Part shown: one piece after another, positions 12,864 through 22,670 of the stretch | How positions within the stretch are numbered: the first letter of the stretch is position 1 | Layout of the letters: each line of letters begins with the position of its first letter | Source: Larus michahellis | Taxonomy: Eukaryota > Chordata > Aves > Charadriiformes > Laridae | Length of the DNA: 64,000 nt | Reading direction: 5' to 3' | Assembly: GCF_964199755.1 (NCBI RefSeq) | Contig: NC_133896.1 | Span: 84,056,215-84,120,214, forward strand | The notes under the pieces: generated by a model | What the model was told of the DNA's origin: nothing | The model's database searches: none | The model's input: only the letters and a program-made list of their open reading frames with translations | Position numbers and translations under genes: made by a program

Positions 12864-15788
12864 CTAGAGCAGGTTACACAGGAACATGTCCAGGTGGGTT
12901 TTGAATGTCTCCAGAGACGGAGACTCCACCACCTCTCTGGGCAGCCTGTTCCAGTGCTCTGCCACCCTCAGAGTAAAGAAGTTCCTCCTCATGTTTAGGT
13001 GGAACTTCCTATGCTCAAGTTTGTGCCCATTGCCTCTTGTCCTGTCCCCGGGCACCACTGAAAAGAGCCTGGCCCCATCCTCCTGACACCCACCCTTTAA
13101 GTATTTATAAGTGTTGATAAGGTCACCCCTCAGACGTCTTTTTTCCAGACTGAAGAGACCCAAATCCCTCAGCCTTTCCTCATAAGAGAGGTGTTCCAGT
13201 CCCCTAATCATCTTTGTAGCCCTCTGCTGCACCCTTTCCAGCAGTTCCCTGTCCCTCTTGAACTGGGGAGCCCAGAACTGGACACAGTACTCCAGGTGCG
13301 GCCTCACCAAGGCAGAGTAGAGGGGGAGGATGACCTCCCTCGACCTGCTGGCCACACTCTTCTTGATGCACCCCAGGATGCCATTGGCCTTCTTGGCCAC
13401 AAGGGCACATTGCTGGGTCATGGTCATCCTGCTGCCCACCAGGACTCCCAGGTCTCTTTCCACAGAGCTGCTCTCCAGCAGGTCAGCACCCAACCTGTAC
13501 TGGTGCATGGGGTTGTTCCTCCCCAGGTGCAGCACCCTACACTTGCCCTTGTTGAACTTCATAAGGTTTCTCTCTGCCCAGATCTCCAACCTGTCCAGGT
13601 CTCTCTGTATGGCAGCACAGCCTTCCGGTGTGTCAGCCACCCCACCCAGCCTGGTGTCATCAGCAAACTTGCTGAGGGTGCACTTTATCCCCTCATCCAG
13701 GTCATTGATGAATATATTGAAGAGGACTGGACCCAGTACTGACCCCTGGGGAACACCACTCGTCACTGGTCTCCAACTAGACTCTGTGCCCCTAATCACA
13801 ACCCTCTGAGCTCTATCTTTCAACCAGTTTTCTATCCACCCCACTGTCCATTCATCTAACCCACACTTCCTAAGCTTCCCTATGAGGATGCTGTGGGAGA
13901 CCATGTCAAACGCCTTGCTTAAGTCAAGGTAGACCACATCTACCGCCCTCCCCTCATCTATCCGTCTAGGCATGCCATCGTAGAAGGCTATCAGATTAGT
14001 CAGACATGATTTCCCCTTGGTGAATCCATGCTGAGTACTTCTGATAGCTTTCCTTTCCTCCACGTGCCTTGAGATGACACCCAGAACGAGCTGTTCCATC
14101 ATCTTTCTAGGGATGGAGGTGAGGCTGACCGGCCTGTAGTTCCCCGGCTCCTCCTTCTTGCCTTTCTTGAAGACTGGAGTGACATTGGCTTTCCTCCAGT
14201 CCCCAGGCACCTCGCCTGTTCTCCAGGACTTTTCAAAGATGATGGAGAGCGGCCCAGCAATGACTTCTGCCAGCTCCCTCAGCACTCTCGGGTGCATCCC
14301 ATCAGGGCCCATGGACTTGTGAATATCTAGATGATCTAATTGGTCCCTCACTCGCTCCTCCTCAACCCAAGGGAAGTCGTCTTCTTTCCCTGTTACTTTA
14401 TTCAATGCCTGGGACTCCTGAGGGCTGGGCCGAGCAGAAAAGACCGAAGCAAAGAAGGCATTCAGTAACTCTGCCTTCTCCACATCCTCCGTCACCATGA
14501 CTCCTGCCTCATTCAGCAGTGGGCCTACAACTTCTCTGGTCTTCCTTTTGCTTCCAGTATACTTGTAGAAGCTCTTTTTGTTGTGCTTGATGTCCCTAGC
14601 CAGGTCTAATTCCAAGGCGGCCTTGGCTTTCCTTGTTTCATCCCTGCACGCTCTGGTGGCATTCTTGTAATCCTCCCAAGGGGACAGTCCCTTCTTCCAC
14701 TTTTTATAAACTTCCTTCTTCCACTTGAGCTTTTTCTGAAGCTCCCTGCTCAACCATGCAGGTCTCCTGCGTCCCTTGGCCGATTTCTTTCTCTTAGGGA
14801 TGCACCGATCCTGAGCTTGGAGGAAGTGGTCTTTGAATATCAACCAGCTTTCTTGAGCCCCTTTGCCTTCCAGAGCCCTAGCCCACGGGATCTCTCCAAG
14901 CAGTTTCTTGAAGAGGTCGAAGTTAGCCCTCCTGAAATCCAAGGTTGTAATTTTACTTCTTGTTGTTGTTTTGTGGATAGTACCCATGATCCTGAACTCA
15001 ATCATTTCATGATCACTACAACCTAGGGTGCCCCCAACCTTAATGTCCTCCACCAATCCCTCTGTGTTTGTCAGTACCAGGTCTAGAAGTGCTCCTCTCC
15101 TTGTTGGCTCCTGTACCACCTGTGTCAAAAAGTTGTCATCAATGCACTGGAGGAGCCTCCTGGACTGTGCATGCCTGGCTGTGTGGTCTTCCCAGCAGAT
15201 ATCGGGGTGATTGAAGTCCCCCATGAGAACCAGGGCCTGCGCTTGCGAGGCTACCTTCAGTTGTCTGTAGAAAGCCTCATCAGTCTCCCCATCCTGATCA
15301 GGTGGCCTGTAATAAACACCCACAACAGTGTCCCTCATATTTGCCTGTCCCTTAATCCTCACCCATAAGCTCTCGACCCGCTCTTCATCCGCCCCTAGTG
15401 AGAGCTCAATGCATTCCAAATGCTCTCTCACATAGAGTGCAATTCCACCACCACGCCTTGCTGGTCTGTCTTTCCTGAAAAGGACATAGCCATCCATGAC
15501 AGCATTCCAGTCATGCGAGTTGTCCCACCACGTCTCAGTAATTGCAATGAGATCATGGCCCCGCAACCGCACACAGACCTCCAGCTCTTCCTGCTTATTC
15601 CCCATGCTGCGTGCATTGGTGTATAAGCATTTCAGAGAGGGAGTTGTGTGTGTAGTTTTGACCCTTGAGATGTGGTGTGCCTTCTGGCTTTCAGAAATAC
15701 TGGCACACTGGCCCACGAGCGCTGAGCAACTACACCCTGGCACCTCACCAGCAAGCCCAGTACCATCCCCACCCCCCTTCAAATCTAG
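12864..15788 (-). CDS. CR1 ORF2 protein: endonuclease and reverse transcriptase
   Basis: This is the replication protein of a CR1 LINE: it nicks target DNA and reverse-transcribes the element RNA. Residues are counted from TTG at 15782. The AP-like endonuclease has Asn57 in TNARS, Glu83 in TETWW, GDFN at 188-191, and the SDH triad end at 256-258. The reverse transcriptase has DLSKAFD at 620-626, [11 protein letters not shown] at 675-685 and the FADD catalytic box at 706-709. A C-terminal region follows with HLEYC and a basic, Arg-rich segment. About 972 residues is full length for CR1, and no key residue is missing. There is no ATG before residue 60. The frame is closed upstream by TGA at 15801-15803, so I begin the coding span at the first -1-frame codon after a slippery heptamer (15788). 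A non-AUG start is the alternative. Many overlapping plus-strand frames are shadows of it. Confidence 0.93.
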   Translation of the reverse strand, partial: LDLKGGGDGTGLAGEVPGCSCSALVGQCASISESQKAHHISRVKTTHTTPSLKCLYTNARSMGNKQEELEVCVRLRGHDLIAITETWWDNSHDWNAVMDGYVLFRKDRPARRGGGIALYVREHLECIELSLGADEERVESLWVRIKGQANMRDTVVGVYYRPPDQDGETDEAFYRQLKVASQAQALVLMGDFNHPDICWEDHTARHAQSRRLLQCIDDNFLTQVVQEPTRRGALLDLVLTNTEGLVEDIKVGGTLGCSDHEMIEFRIMGTIHKTTTRSKITTLDFRRANFDLFKKLLGEIPWARALEGKGAQESWLIFKDHFLQAQDRCIPKRKKSAKGRRRPAWLSRELQKKLKWKKEVYKKWKKGLSPWEDYKNATRACRDETRKAKAALELDLARDIKHNKKSFYKYTGSKRKTREVVGPLLNEAGVMVTEDVEKAELLNAFFASVFSARPSPQESQALNKVTGKEDDFPWVEEERVRDQLDHLDIHKSMGPDGMHPRVLRELAEVIAGPLSIIFEKSWRTGEVPGDWRKANVTPVFKKGKKEEPGNYRPVSLTSIPRKMMEQLVLGVISRHVEERKAIRSTQHGFTKGKSCLTNLIAFYDGMPRRIDEGRAVDVVYLDLSKAFDMVSHSILIGKLRKCGLDEWTVGWIENWLKDRAQRVVIRGTESSWRPVTSGVPQGSVLGPVLFNIFINDLDEGIKCTLSKFADDTRLGGVADTPEGCAAIQRDLDRLEIWAERNLMKFNKGKCRVLHLGRNNPMHQYRLGADLLESSSVERDLGVLVGSRMTMTQQCALVAKKANGILGCIKKSVASRSREVILPLYSALVRPHLEYCVQFWAPQFKRDRELLERVQQRATKMIRGLEHLSYEERLRDLGLFSLEKRRLRGDLINTYKYLKGGCQEDGARLFSVVPGDRTRGNGHKLEHRKFHLNMRRNFFTLRVAEHWNRLPREVVESPSLETFKTHLDMFLCNLL

Positions 15789-16085
15789 TTTAAAGCCCTC
15801 TCAATGAGCCCCCATAACTCTTGTCCTAGAACCCTTTTTCCCCTAGAGGTCAAGGTATTCCTGCCTGTTACCAGCAGGCCAGGCGTTTTGTAGATCAGGC
15901 CATGATCAAAGAACCCAAAGTCCTGCCGGCAGCACCAGGCTCGAAGCCAGGCATTGATCTGCTGGCTCCTTCTATTTAGCCCTTCATCATTCCCCGCAAC
16001 TGGGGGAATAGACGAGAACACAACTTGTGCTCCTGATCCCTTGACCAGGTGTCCCAGGGTCTTGAAATCTTTCTGGTCTGTTTTA
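15785..16085 (-). CDS. CR1 ORF1 protein, C-terminal part (esterase-like domain), 5'-truncated
   Basis: The segment reads KDFKTLGHL, then [28 protein letters not shown] and a C-terminus SRGKRVLG...ERALN ending at TAG (15785-15787). This is the C-terminal half of the esterase (GDSL/SGNH-hydrolase-like) domain found in ORF1 of many CR1 elements. The N-terminal part with the nucleophile Ser block and the RNA-binding region is missing through 5' truncation. Where CR1 esterases usually have a D-x-x-H catalytic pair just before the RGK segment, this copy reads [10 protein letters not shown], so the pair seems lost or altered. The last codons TTA AAC TAG form the frameshift-like junction with ORF2. 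Confidence 0.8.
15788..15794 (-). promoter_or_regulatory. Candidate -1 ribosomal frameshift site (TTTAAAC) at ORF1/ORF2 junction
   Basis: In the ORF1 frame the codons are GCT TTA AAC TAG, so T TTA AAC is an in-phase X XXY YYZ heptamer directly before the ORF1 stop. Slipping back one base continues as CTA GAT TTG AAG into ORF2. The -1 frame is closed by TGA at 15803-15801 and the 0 frame by TAG at 15787-15785, so any switch must happen within 13 nt (15800-15788), where the heptamer sits. A G-rich run (six G, T, four G) begins 10 nt downstream and could act as a stimulator. A weak 6-bp stem (TGGTAC with GTGCCA) lies further on. Frameshifting itself is inferred. Confidence 0.6.
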
Positions 16086-16098
16086 CACAATGAACACA

Positions 16099-19000
16099 AC
16101 TGATTTTAGCAGCGATTACAAAACAGCTATTGGCTACGCTTTAGATCCTATTTATGCTCTAAATACTATGAATAAGTGCTTGCCATTAACAGAAAAATGT
16201 ACTGTGTTCTCTCTGATCCTTTGAAAGTGTGTAGATCCTCCCCGCTCCGCCCCCATTTTTGGGTCCCTCAGCACTTGGATATTGAACTTTTGGGAGTGAT
16301 GCTATACTTCACGTATCCTTCTTCTTACAGGCTACGTACTCCTACCTTTCCAACACAAAGCAGTGAAATCTTTCTTAATCTAAATGTAATGCTAAATGTA
16401 GAGGTGGAAATGCACAAGAGTAGAATTATATATAGTTCAGCCAATAGTATTGTTGTAAACTAAATGTATCTAGTAATTATCAGGATGTTCCTATATTAAG
16501 TTTTAGAGATCTCCTGAATTAGCTGTTTAAAAAAAAAAAAAAGAAACTTAAAAACAACATAACATGCACCAACAATGACTGACAGCATGAATGCTCTCAA
16601 GGTAAGTATGTCAGGGGTGTATTGGGAGATTCAGGTTTGGATTTGCAATGGCTTATGGCAACAAAAAAAACCAGTATATGCTGGGCTACAAATTATATAA
16701 ACTTCCTCAGAGAGAAACTAGAAGGAGGCGAGCAGTACTACTGGAAATGGCTCTTGAATGTTGATGGAGACAGTTTGAATCTTCACTGACCAGTGTTCTG
16801 CATAGTTAGGTGTGTTTAAACAAAAATTAATGGGAGTCTTCACCGCCTAAGCAACAATTGAACAGAAACTGAGCACACAGCAACTGGTTTTAGCCCTGAC
16901 GGCACACAGACTAGCCAACAGGAATACAAGCAGAAACAGCAGAAGGGAACAGGTTAGCTGAATTACAGTGGTTCCCATGTTCACTGTTCTAAAGTCCCGA
17001 ATTTTAGGATCCTCACCTGAACAGCAAAGGTGAGGGATTTGGTTTTGTTTTCAATTCTTCATAATGCTCAGGAGTTTGGGAGGAGGGTAGGTGAGTTAAG
17101 GTGAGTCAGACTAGCCTGCCTGTCCCCCTGTGACACCTGCAAGACCTGAACAAGATGAGATGCTTCAGTGCAGAGTGCTGAGATGAAATCAAAAGATGAG
17201 CAAACCCTGCGCTCCAGCCTTTGCTTGTAATCGAGCTGTCCAGTAGCACTGACATCATCTCTTGGAGAAGGAACTGAGAGGAACTTGAAATCCTGGAGAG
17301 TTGAATACACCCCTGTTGGATGGGGCCTTCTGCCCCTCGATGGAGACTAAGATCAAGCTCTTTTATGTACATAGTATTTGAAAAAAAAAAAAAAAAAAGA
17401 AAAAAACACCAACAAAAAAATCAACAAGACTTATGTTTAGAGAGACACTGTTAGTTCTGGGAATGGGAGCACTGGCTTTTTCAGACGGTAATGTGCTCAG
17501 CTCCCTTTTAGTCCTTACACAGACTCTCTCTCCTCTTTTCCCCTTTCTCTGGGCCCATGGGTTTTAAGGTCTTGTGGGACAGAAAACCTTAGTTTAAAAT
17601 GAATACAGCATAGTTTTTTTTCTGAAAACAATCGAGATTCGTGCTACAGATTCCCAGCAGAATGGAAGCATTTCAAACCAAATGAGTTACATTGGAAAGC
17701 AGAAAGGTAGGATGAGGACGTGTAACAAGCATATAGAAGGACTGCATGACAAATGTCTGCATCATCTCTCTTTTTGTTTTAAATTCTGTCATTACTGTAT
17801 TCTGTCTCCTGGATACCGGCATTAGGAAAAAGTGAGTTATGGTATAAATTCTTGGGGTGGGTGGGTAATACTGCATTGAAAAGCTCCACAGGGAAATTTT
17901 GTCTTTATTGTTTGTGTTACCATATTACCAAAAGGCCTTTGGGAATCAAAACATTATTTGTTAGGCACTATATGGAAAAAGTCTCTCCACTTTAAGTAAT
18001 AACCATGTAAAGAACAAGTGCAGTGGAAGAAAAGATAAGAACTGGAAGCAATACTAGGAAAATCCATTATATGTATCAATATTGCATAGAAATCTTGGTA
18101 GAAGATTAAATTGGATTTTAGAATATTTACCTCTGAAGTATATAATGCTGCGCTGAATCTGTGGAGATAGTTCTAGGGAATTTAGCTTTTTGATCTCTCA
18201 CTTTTCTTAATGTAAGAGATATTTGCATTCTACTAGTGCAATTCTTAGGCTCCCTAGACATGCCAGCATGCTAGGGAATGCTGATGGCATCATGGAGAAA
18301 TAGTTGCTTATTTCATGGGAGGAAACTGTCAGAGGAATCATGGAATATGCTGGTAAATAGTACCAAAAAAAAAAAAAATTAAAAAAAAAATAAATATTGA
18401 GTGAGCTGGAAAAAGGTTAGTGACACTGGCAGCTATATAGGTGAGATTCCAATAGGATGCTTTGGCCAATGGTAAAAATGTCTGAATAGAATGGACCGTA
18501 ATTGCAGTTAGTATAAACTTACTGTTTCATCACAGCCATGATCTCTGTGGAAAACATACCTTCATATTATATTAACTTTGTATTTAGACAGTTGTAATTG
18601 AGGCCAGAATGGGATATTATTCCATCATGAAGTTCAGCCTTCTCCCTTCCCAGGATTCAGAGGATGCTGGATTTCTAAAGGACAGAGCAAGAGAGACTCA
18701 TGAAGGGAATGCCGCTCGCTTCATTTGCAGATCAGCGTAACTCTAGAAGTTGTGGTGGACTGACTCTTGCTGTGCACTACTCTACATGCAAGGAGAAGTG
18801 GGTGTGCAGCTTCTGGAGTATGCTTTTTCATTAGCAAGTAGCTTTTTTCTTTTTCTCCAGAACACGCGTGTCTGAAATGAGTCTGAAATAGAGAGATCTT
18901 GATCTAGCTTCAGTCACAGCAAAGCGTGGACATTGTTCCATCACAAACCAGCACTCATTGCCTTAGCGTGCTTGCTGCTGGATTTGGGTCCATACCATTA

Positions 19001-19749
19001 AAATCCACTCAACCTAGTAACTAGGTTTATCTGTTTTGTAGATTATATGGCTGTCCCTGGGAAGAGAGGGAATTGTTTTTCCTGATTATTTAGTTGAATA
19101 CCCACTGTTCTTTGATTCCTTTATTTAGAAATAGGGCATCGCAGTTCCCATAGATTTAAGCAGCTGTCATGTAAAAATCATTAGGGAGTACAAGCAAGTC
19201 TTCATCGCCTGTACTGAGTGGAATTTGATCACTGTTTATTGCATTGACATATTGGAAGAGCTTTTGCTTTTGAATGTGGTTGCTGATTGATGCTGACATT
19301 AGTATATGATTGCCTGTGAAAGTTTCTTGTTATCTCCACAGGATCTCGGTGCAGAAATCATGGCAACAAACACTTAGATAAGTAAAGGGGCTGGCCTTAC
19401 TTTGTTTCTTTAAAAATAAATAAAAATAAAGCTAGGGGTAGAATTAGATGGTGATGAGAAAATCCAGACTGAACACTTGGATGAAATATAAGCAATCAGT
19501 CAGCATGCTTGTTCCCTATATTGAGTATGTGCGTGTCTTCAATGTAGTGAATGACCAAAAAGACTAAGCACGGCTGCTGGGTGCAGAAGCATAGTCAGTT
19601 CCCATCTCTGTGCAGAGGCTGGTTCCCAAACTACTTCCCTTTCCTCCTTTGGAGGGGCAGAGTTGCTTAAGTTGTTTTACAGTTCTTCATACTCTATGGA
19701 CCCTGCCCTTCTGTCTCTACTCCTGGTGGACTCAGAAACGGAAAAATAT
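16099..19749. other. Intergenic or intronic DNA, A/T-rich, A-runs
   Basis: No exon is recognised. Poly(A)-like runs occur at about 16528-16542, 17380-17400 and 18365-18392, without an upstream sequence that I can name as a retrocopy. A sense-independent pair of minus frames near 17068-17372 has no domain. Confidence 0.55.
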
Positions 19750-19882
19750 CGTCCAAGGTGGTAGGCATTCAAAACTCAACTGGACAAGCAGAGCAATCTA
19801 ATCTAGATTTTAAACTGGCCTATTTGGAGCACATGATCACACTGGATACCTCAAGAGGTCCCTTCCCTAGTCTCTCTATGCT
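19750..19882 (+). mobile_element. CR1 3'-end fragment
   Basis: The stretch contains ATTCAAAACTCAACTGGACA, then AGCAATCTAATCTAGATTTTA, and a terminal block with CAAGAGGTCCCTTCC and CTCTATGC. This is the usual order for a plus-strand CR1 3' end. The internal GGTTGGACTAGATGA-type block has decayed to ATGATCACACTGGAT. Confidence 0.75.
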
Positions 19883-21724
19883 TTTTAATATCCAGATGCT
19901 GCTGGATGTACCAACATGGTGGTTGCAAGCCTGTAACATCTTAATGACCCCTGTTTACAGGAAATTCTGCACCTGTTTATCTGGCCAGAATTATACAATA
20001 CCAAAGAGAACTGGGGAATCTATTAAAGTTTCTGTATTTAAACCCTTTCTGGGTATTGCTTCCTTATCTGCTTCCCATATGAAATCAAGACTTTACTGTA
20101 TTGGATGTTATGCCTAGACAAAGCACGTATCTGTGAATGTATATTTTTCTCTTTTCTCAGCTAAAATGTATTCAACTCAGATTCATTCCCTCGGCATAAA
20201 GCTGAAGAAGGCTTCTTCAGCAGCAGAATCCTGCTGGGTAGGAAAAGGGCTGTGTTGCTTGTGGGCTAGAATGCGACTCTAAAAGTGAGAAATTTGAGAG
20301 GGGTCAGATAGGCATCTGGAGAGAAATAGCTATAAGGGTGTATTCCACCACTTTTATTTGTGCTGAGTAAAATTGTTCTCCAAAGATAGCAGTGCATGAA
20401 GTAAAATATTATGTACTGCTACCTCTGTGAGGCCCGAAGGGCTTCAGAACTGTATTAGTCATTCAAAAGAGACCCAGGAATAGATGGTTTCCATCTGTGT
20501 GTCTGCAGCTAAACCGCTTCTGCTGTAATGTGTTTGGGGGAGAAACTTGGTGCCTTCCCACTGATGCCATGGTACTGCTCAGGAAAGATGATTTGCCTTG
20601 TAACAAGGACTCAGAAAAAGTTTAGAATGTGATATTACCTTTGCTTTATGTTATCAGTTTTTTTTCTTAAATCATGCTCTAGTGTGTGTATACTTACATC
20701 TCTATGTAAAAATATATACATTGCTACAATCCATCTGAGTGGGGAAAAGTTCTTATAGAAAACATCACCCACTTACTGCCTTGGGTTAACCCAGAAGGTC
20801 TTCTGTTTTATTCTTAAGTGTGGTCCTTACAACTTAAAACATTTTGTATTTAAGCATCTAAACTTGTTTAGAGTTGCTCAGTAACTGCCATTTGAGGGCA
20901 TTAGGAAAATAAATTTTTTGAGGGGAAATTTGCCGAAACAGAATATTTGAGCATTTGTCTGGAAAAAAAAAAAATCAGTTTGAAGTTAGAAAACATACAA
21001 AAATGTCACCCTACTTACCTTTCCAAAATACTATATGTAGAAACCTGGCTCATGTTGCTTATTGTTCTGTTATCATTAAGTATATGCATATGAAAAGGGA
21101 AAGTAAACTTCAAATCAATATTTTTTGTAGCAGTCTTACAGGTATTGTTAAAATAAATTGAGTTATGTCTATTATTCACAGATATTTTTTTTTTCTAAAA
21201 GCTGAAAATGCTTTACAGATGTCACAAAATGCAAAATCTTCTGGTTGACTGAAACTTGGAATTGTTCCGAGGGGGGGTAAAATACAGCCCCGAAGATCTT
21301 AGCCGTACTGGATATTACTGGAGATGTTACTACAACCATATCAGGGTGAGAGAGTTGCATTTATTTCAGTTGTTACCCATCCAACTTCAGGGGCATGCAC
21401 CCGGGTGAACTATATTTTCTTTGTCATATTCACAAAACAAACTATTCTGTTCCTGTGTGAAGTTTGGGGGTGAACTCCCATCTGTGCAGAGAGGCTGACT
21501 GGGATATAAGATGGGGGTTGAGGACTCTGGATCAAAGCAGGGATGTATGAAATTGGCAGTGTAGGCACACCCTGTACTTACCTGGAATAACTTTTACAAA
21601 GTTCATAATGACAAGCTAGCTGTTCTTGCTCAAAGGCTATATTCTCATTGACCTCTCGGAACAAGAGAAACTGCTACTACTGTGGCTTATGTCAGTGTAG
21701 CTTCATTGACTCCGGTGGTGTAAG
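19883..21724. other. Intergenic or intronic DNA, no gene recognised
   Basis: No supported gene. The stretch 20640-21180 is A/T-rich with several short A or T runs. Confidence 0.55.
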
Positions 21725-21790
21725 ATAAATCATGGAAAGATTTAGGTGGAAGAGACGCCTGGAAGCTTCTAGACTGATCCTGTTCCAACA
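21725..21790 (-). mobile_element. Probable CR1 3'-end fragment next to the LTR
   Basis: The plus strand reads ATCATGGAAAGATTTAGGTGG, AAGAGACGCCTGGAAG and TTCTAGACTGATCCTGTTCC. This resembles the reverse complement of a CR1 terminus (tail, GGTTGGAAGGGACC block, CATCTAGTCC block). It is diverged, so the call is moderate. A second CR1-like piece follows on the far side of the LTR. Confidence 0.5.
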
Positions 21791-22565
21791 CAGGCTGTAA
21801 TCCACAGTCCTGCTCCAGCAGCCAGTGCTGAGTCCCTCTCTCACCCCAGTCTCTCCAGCAGCTGTGCCCAGGACATGCCAGTCCTGTCCCAAGGGCTGGG
21901 CTGAGACCCTCACCCACAGCAGCAGCTGGCACCACAGCCCCAGGGTGCCTGCAGCCCCATCTCACTTCGGTTGCTAGTCCCATGTCTTCTTGCGCCCCCA
22001 GTTGCTGGCACCTCGTCCTTAAGGCATTCACACGCATGGGATAGGCTGTGAGATTGTACAGAAAGACAGTTAAGAAAGGTTTTAATAAGAAGATAGGGCA
22101 GACTGGAGTGATTGGGTGCAGGGCTTGGTCAGACAAATGTGCTGACCAGTGAGGGTTTACATGTGGCTGGCCCGTTTTTATACCTTTTTCTCTCCGTTTT
22201 TTCTCCACTTGGTTTTGCCCCGGTCCCCCTTCCCCATAATGTTCCTGTGGTTTTGCACAGTCCCACAGGCCCACTTCAAATATCCTGAGTCCTGTTCCTC
22301 TTGTTTCCCTCTTATGGTCATGTACCAAGTCCAGACTGGCCCTCGCCAAAGCTGTGTCTGGAGTTCCTTGATAGCCCATCAATTAGTGGCAGAACACGTT
22401 TGGTCTTTGCCAGTGCCTCTGTCTCTCTTGTGCACCTGGTTTGTGCCTCTGCATGTTCTTGCTTTATTAATTCCTCCTTTATTTAATATCCCCTTTGCAC
22501 TGAAAGGCTCCCTGATTGGATAACCTTAATGAAGCCGAGGCTCTCACTTTCCATGTACCCTTACA
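21790..22565 (-). mobile_element. Probable solo LTR of an endogenous retrovirus
   Basis: On the minus strand the segment starts TGTAAGGGTACA at 22565. A TATA box (TATAAAAA, 22182-22175) lies about 380 bases in. An ATTAAA poly(A) signal (22086-22081) lies about 90 bases after it, followed by a C/T-rich and then G-rich tail. This U3-R-U5 spacing is typical of a retroviral LTR. A 231-codon open frame running through it is not a recognised gene. No gag, pol or env sequence adjoins, so this would be a solo LTR formed by recombination. The inner end is uncertain: a TTACA terminus lies near 21796. I found no convincing target duplication. Confidence 0.55.
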
Positions 22566-22670
22566 GTAGTGGCTGCCTGTCTTGTTCTGGAGGTGCAAAA
22601 GTGGATGTAGTAATCCAGAGTGCTTTGCTGGAGCTGAATAGAGAGGCAGAGATTATGTTTTTACCATTTT
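22566..22670 (-). mobile_element. Probable CR1 fragment flanking the LTR
   Basis: The plus strand holds GTAGTAATCCAGAGTGCTTTG and GCTGAATAGAGAGGCAGAGA. These correspond to the usual reverse-complement CR1 block with ACACAGTACTCCAGGTG and CAGAGTAGAGGGG. The match is diverged. With the piece at 21725-21790 it suggests that the LTR landed in, or recombined within, an old CR1. Confidence 0.4.

Larger units (their letters stand above)
12783..16098 (-). mobile_element. Young CR1 LINE, 5'-truncated in ORF1, ORF2 intact
   Basis: This minus-strand CR1 non-LTR retrotransposon contains the C-terminal part of ORF1 (about 15785-16085) and an uninterrupted ORF2 (12864-15788). It has a short 3' UTR and the hallmark 3' tail of CATAGAAT units at 12785-12805. 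The exact 5' break lies between about 16080 and 16098, where coding similarity ends. A possible imperfect target duplication is ACTGATTAGCA (12769-12779) against ACTGATTTTAGCA (16099-16111). CR1 often lacks clean duplications, so this is tentative. More than 970 codons without a stop imply a recent insertion. The missing ORF1 N-terminus and 5' UTR promoter mean this copy is probably not autonomous. Confidence 0.95.

Noticed and set aside
13191..13809. Plus-strand frames of 159-183 codons
   Set aside because: They are antisense shadows of the CR1 ORF2 coding sequence, with no independent motif.
17380..17400. Poly(A) run as the end of a processed pseudogene
   Set aside because: The upstream sequence has no recognisable gene copy or poly(A) signal in place. 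It is probably a simple A-run.
21687..22382. 231-codon minus-strand open frame
   Set aside because: It runs through the probable LTR (TATA box and poly(A) signal lie inside it) and shows no protein domain. It is best read as noncoding LTR sequence.
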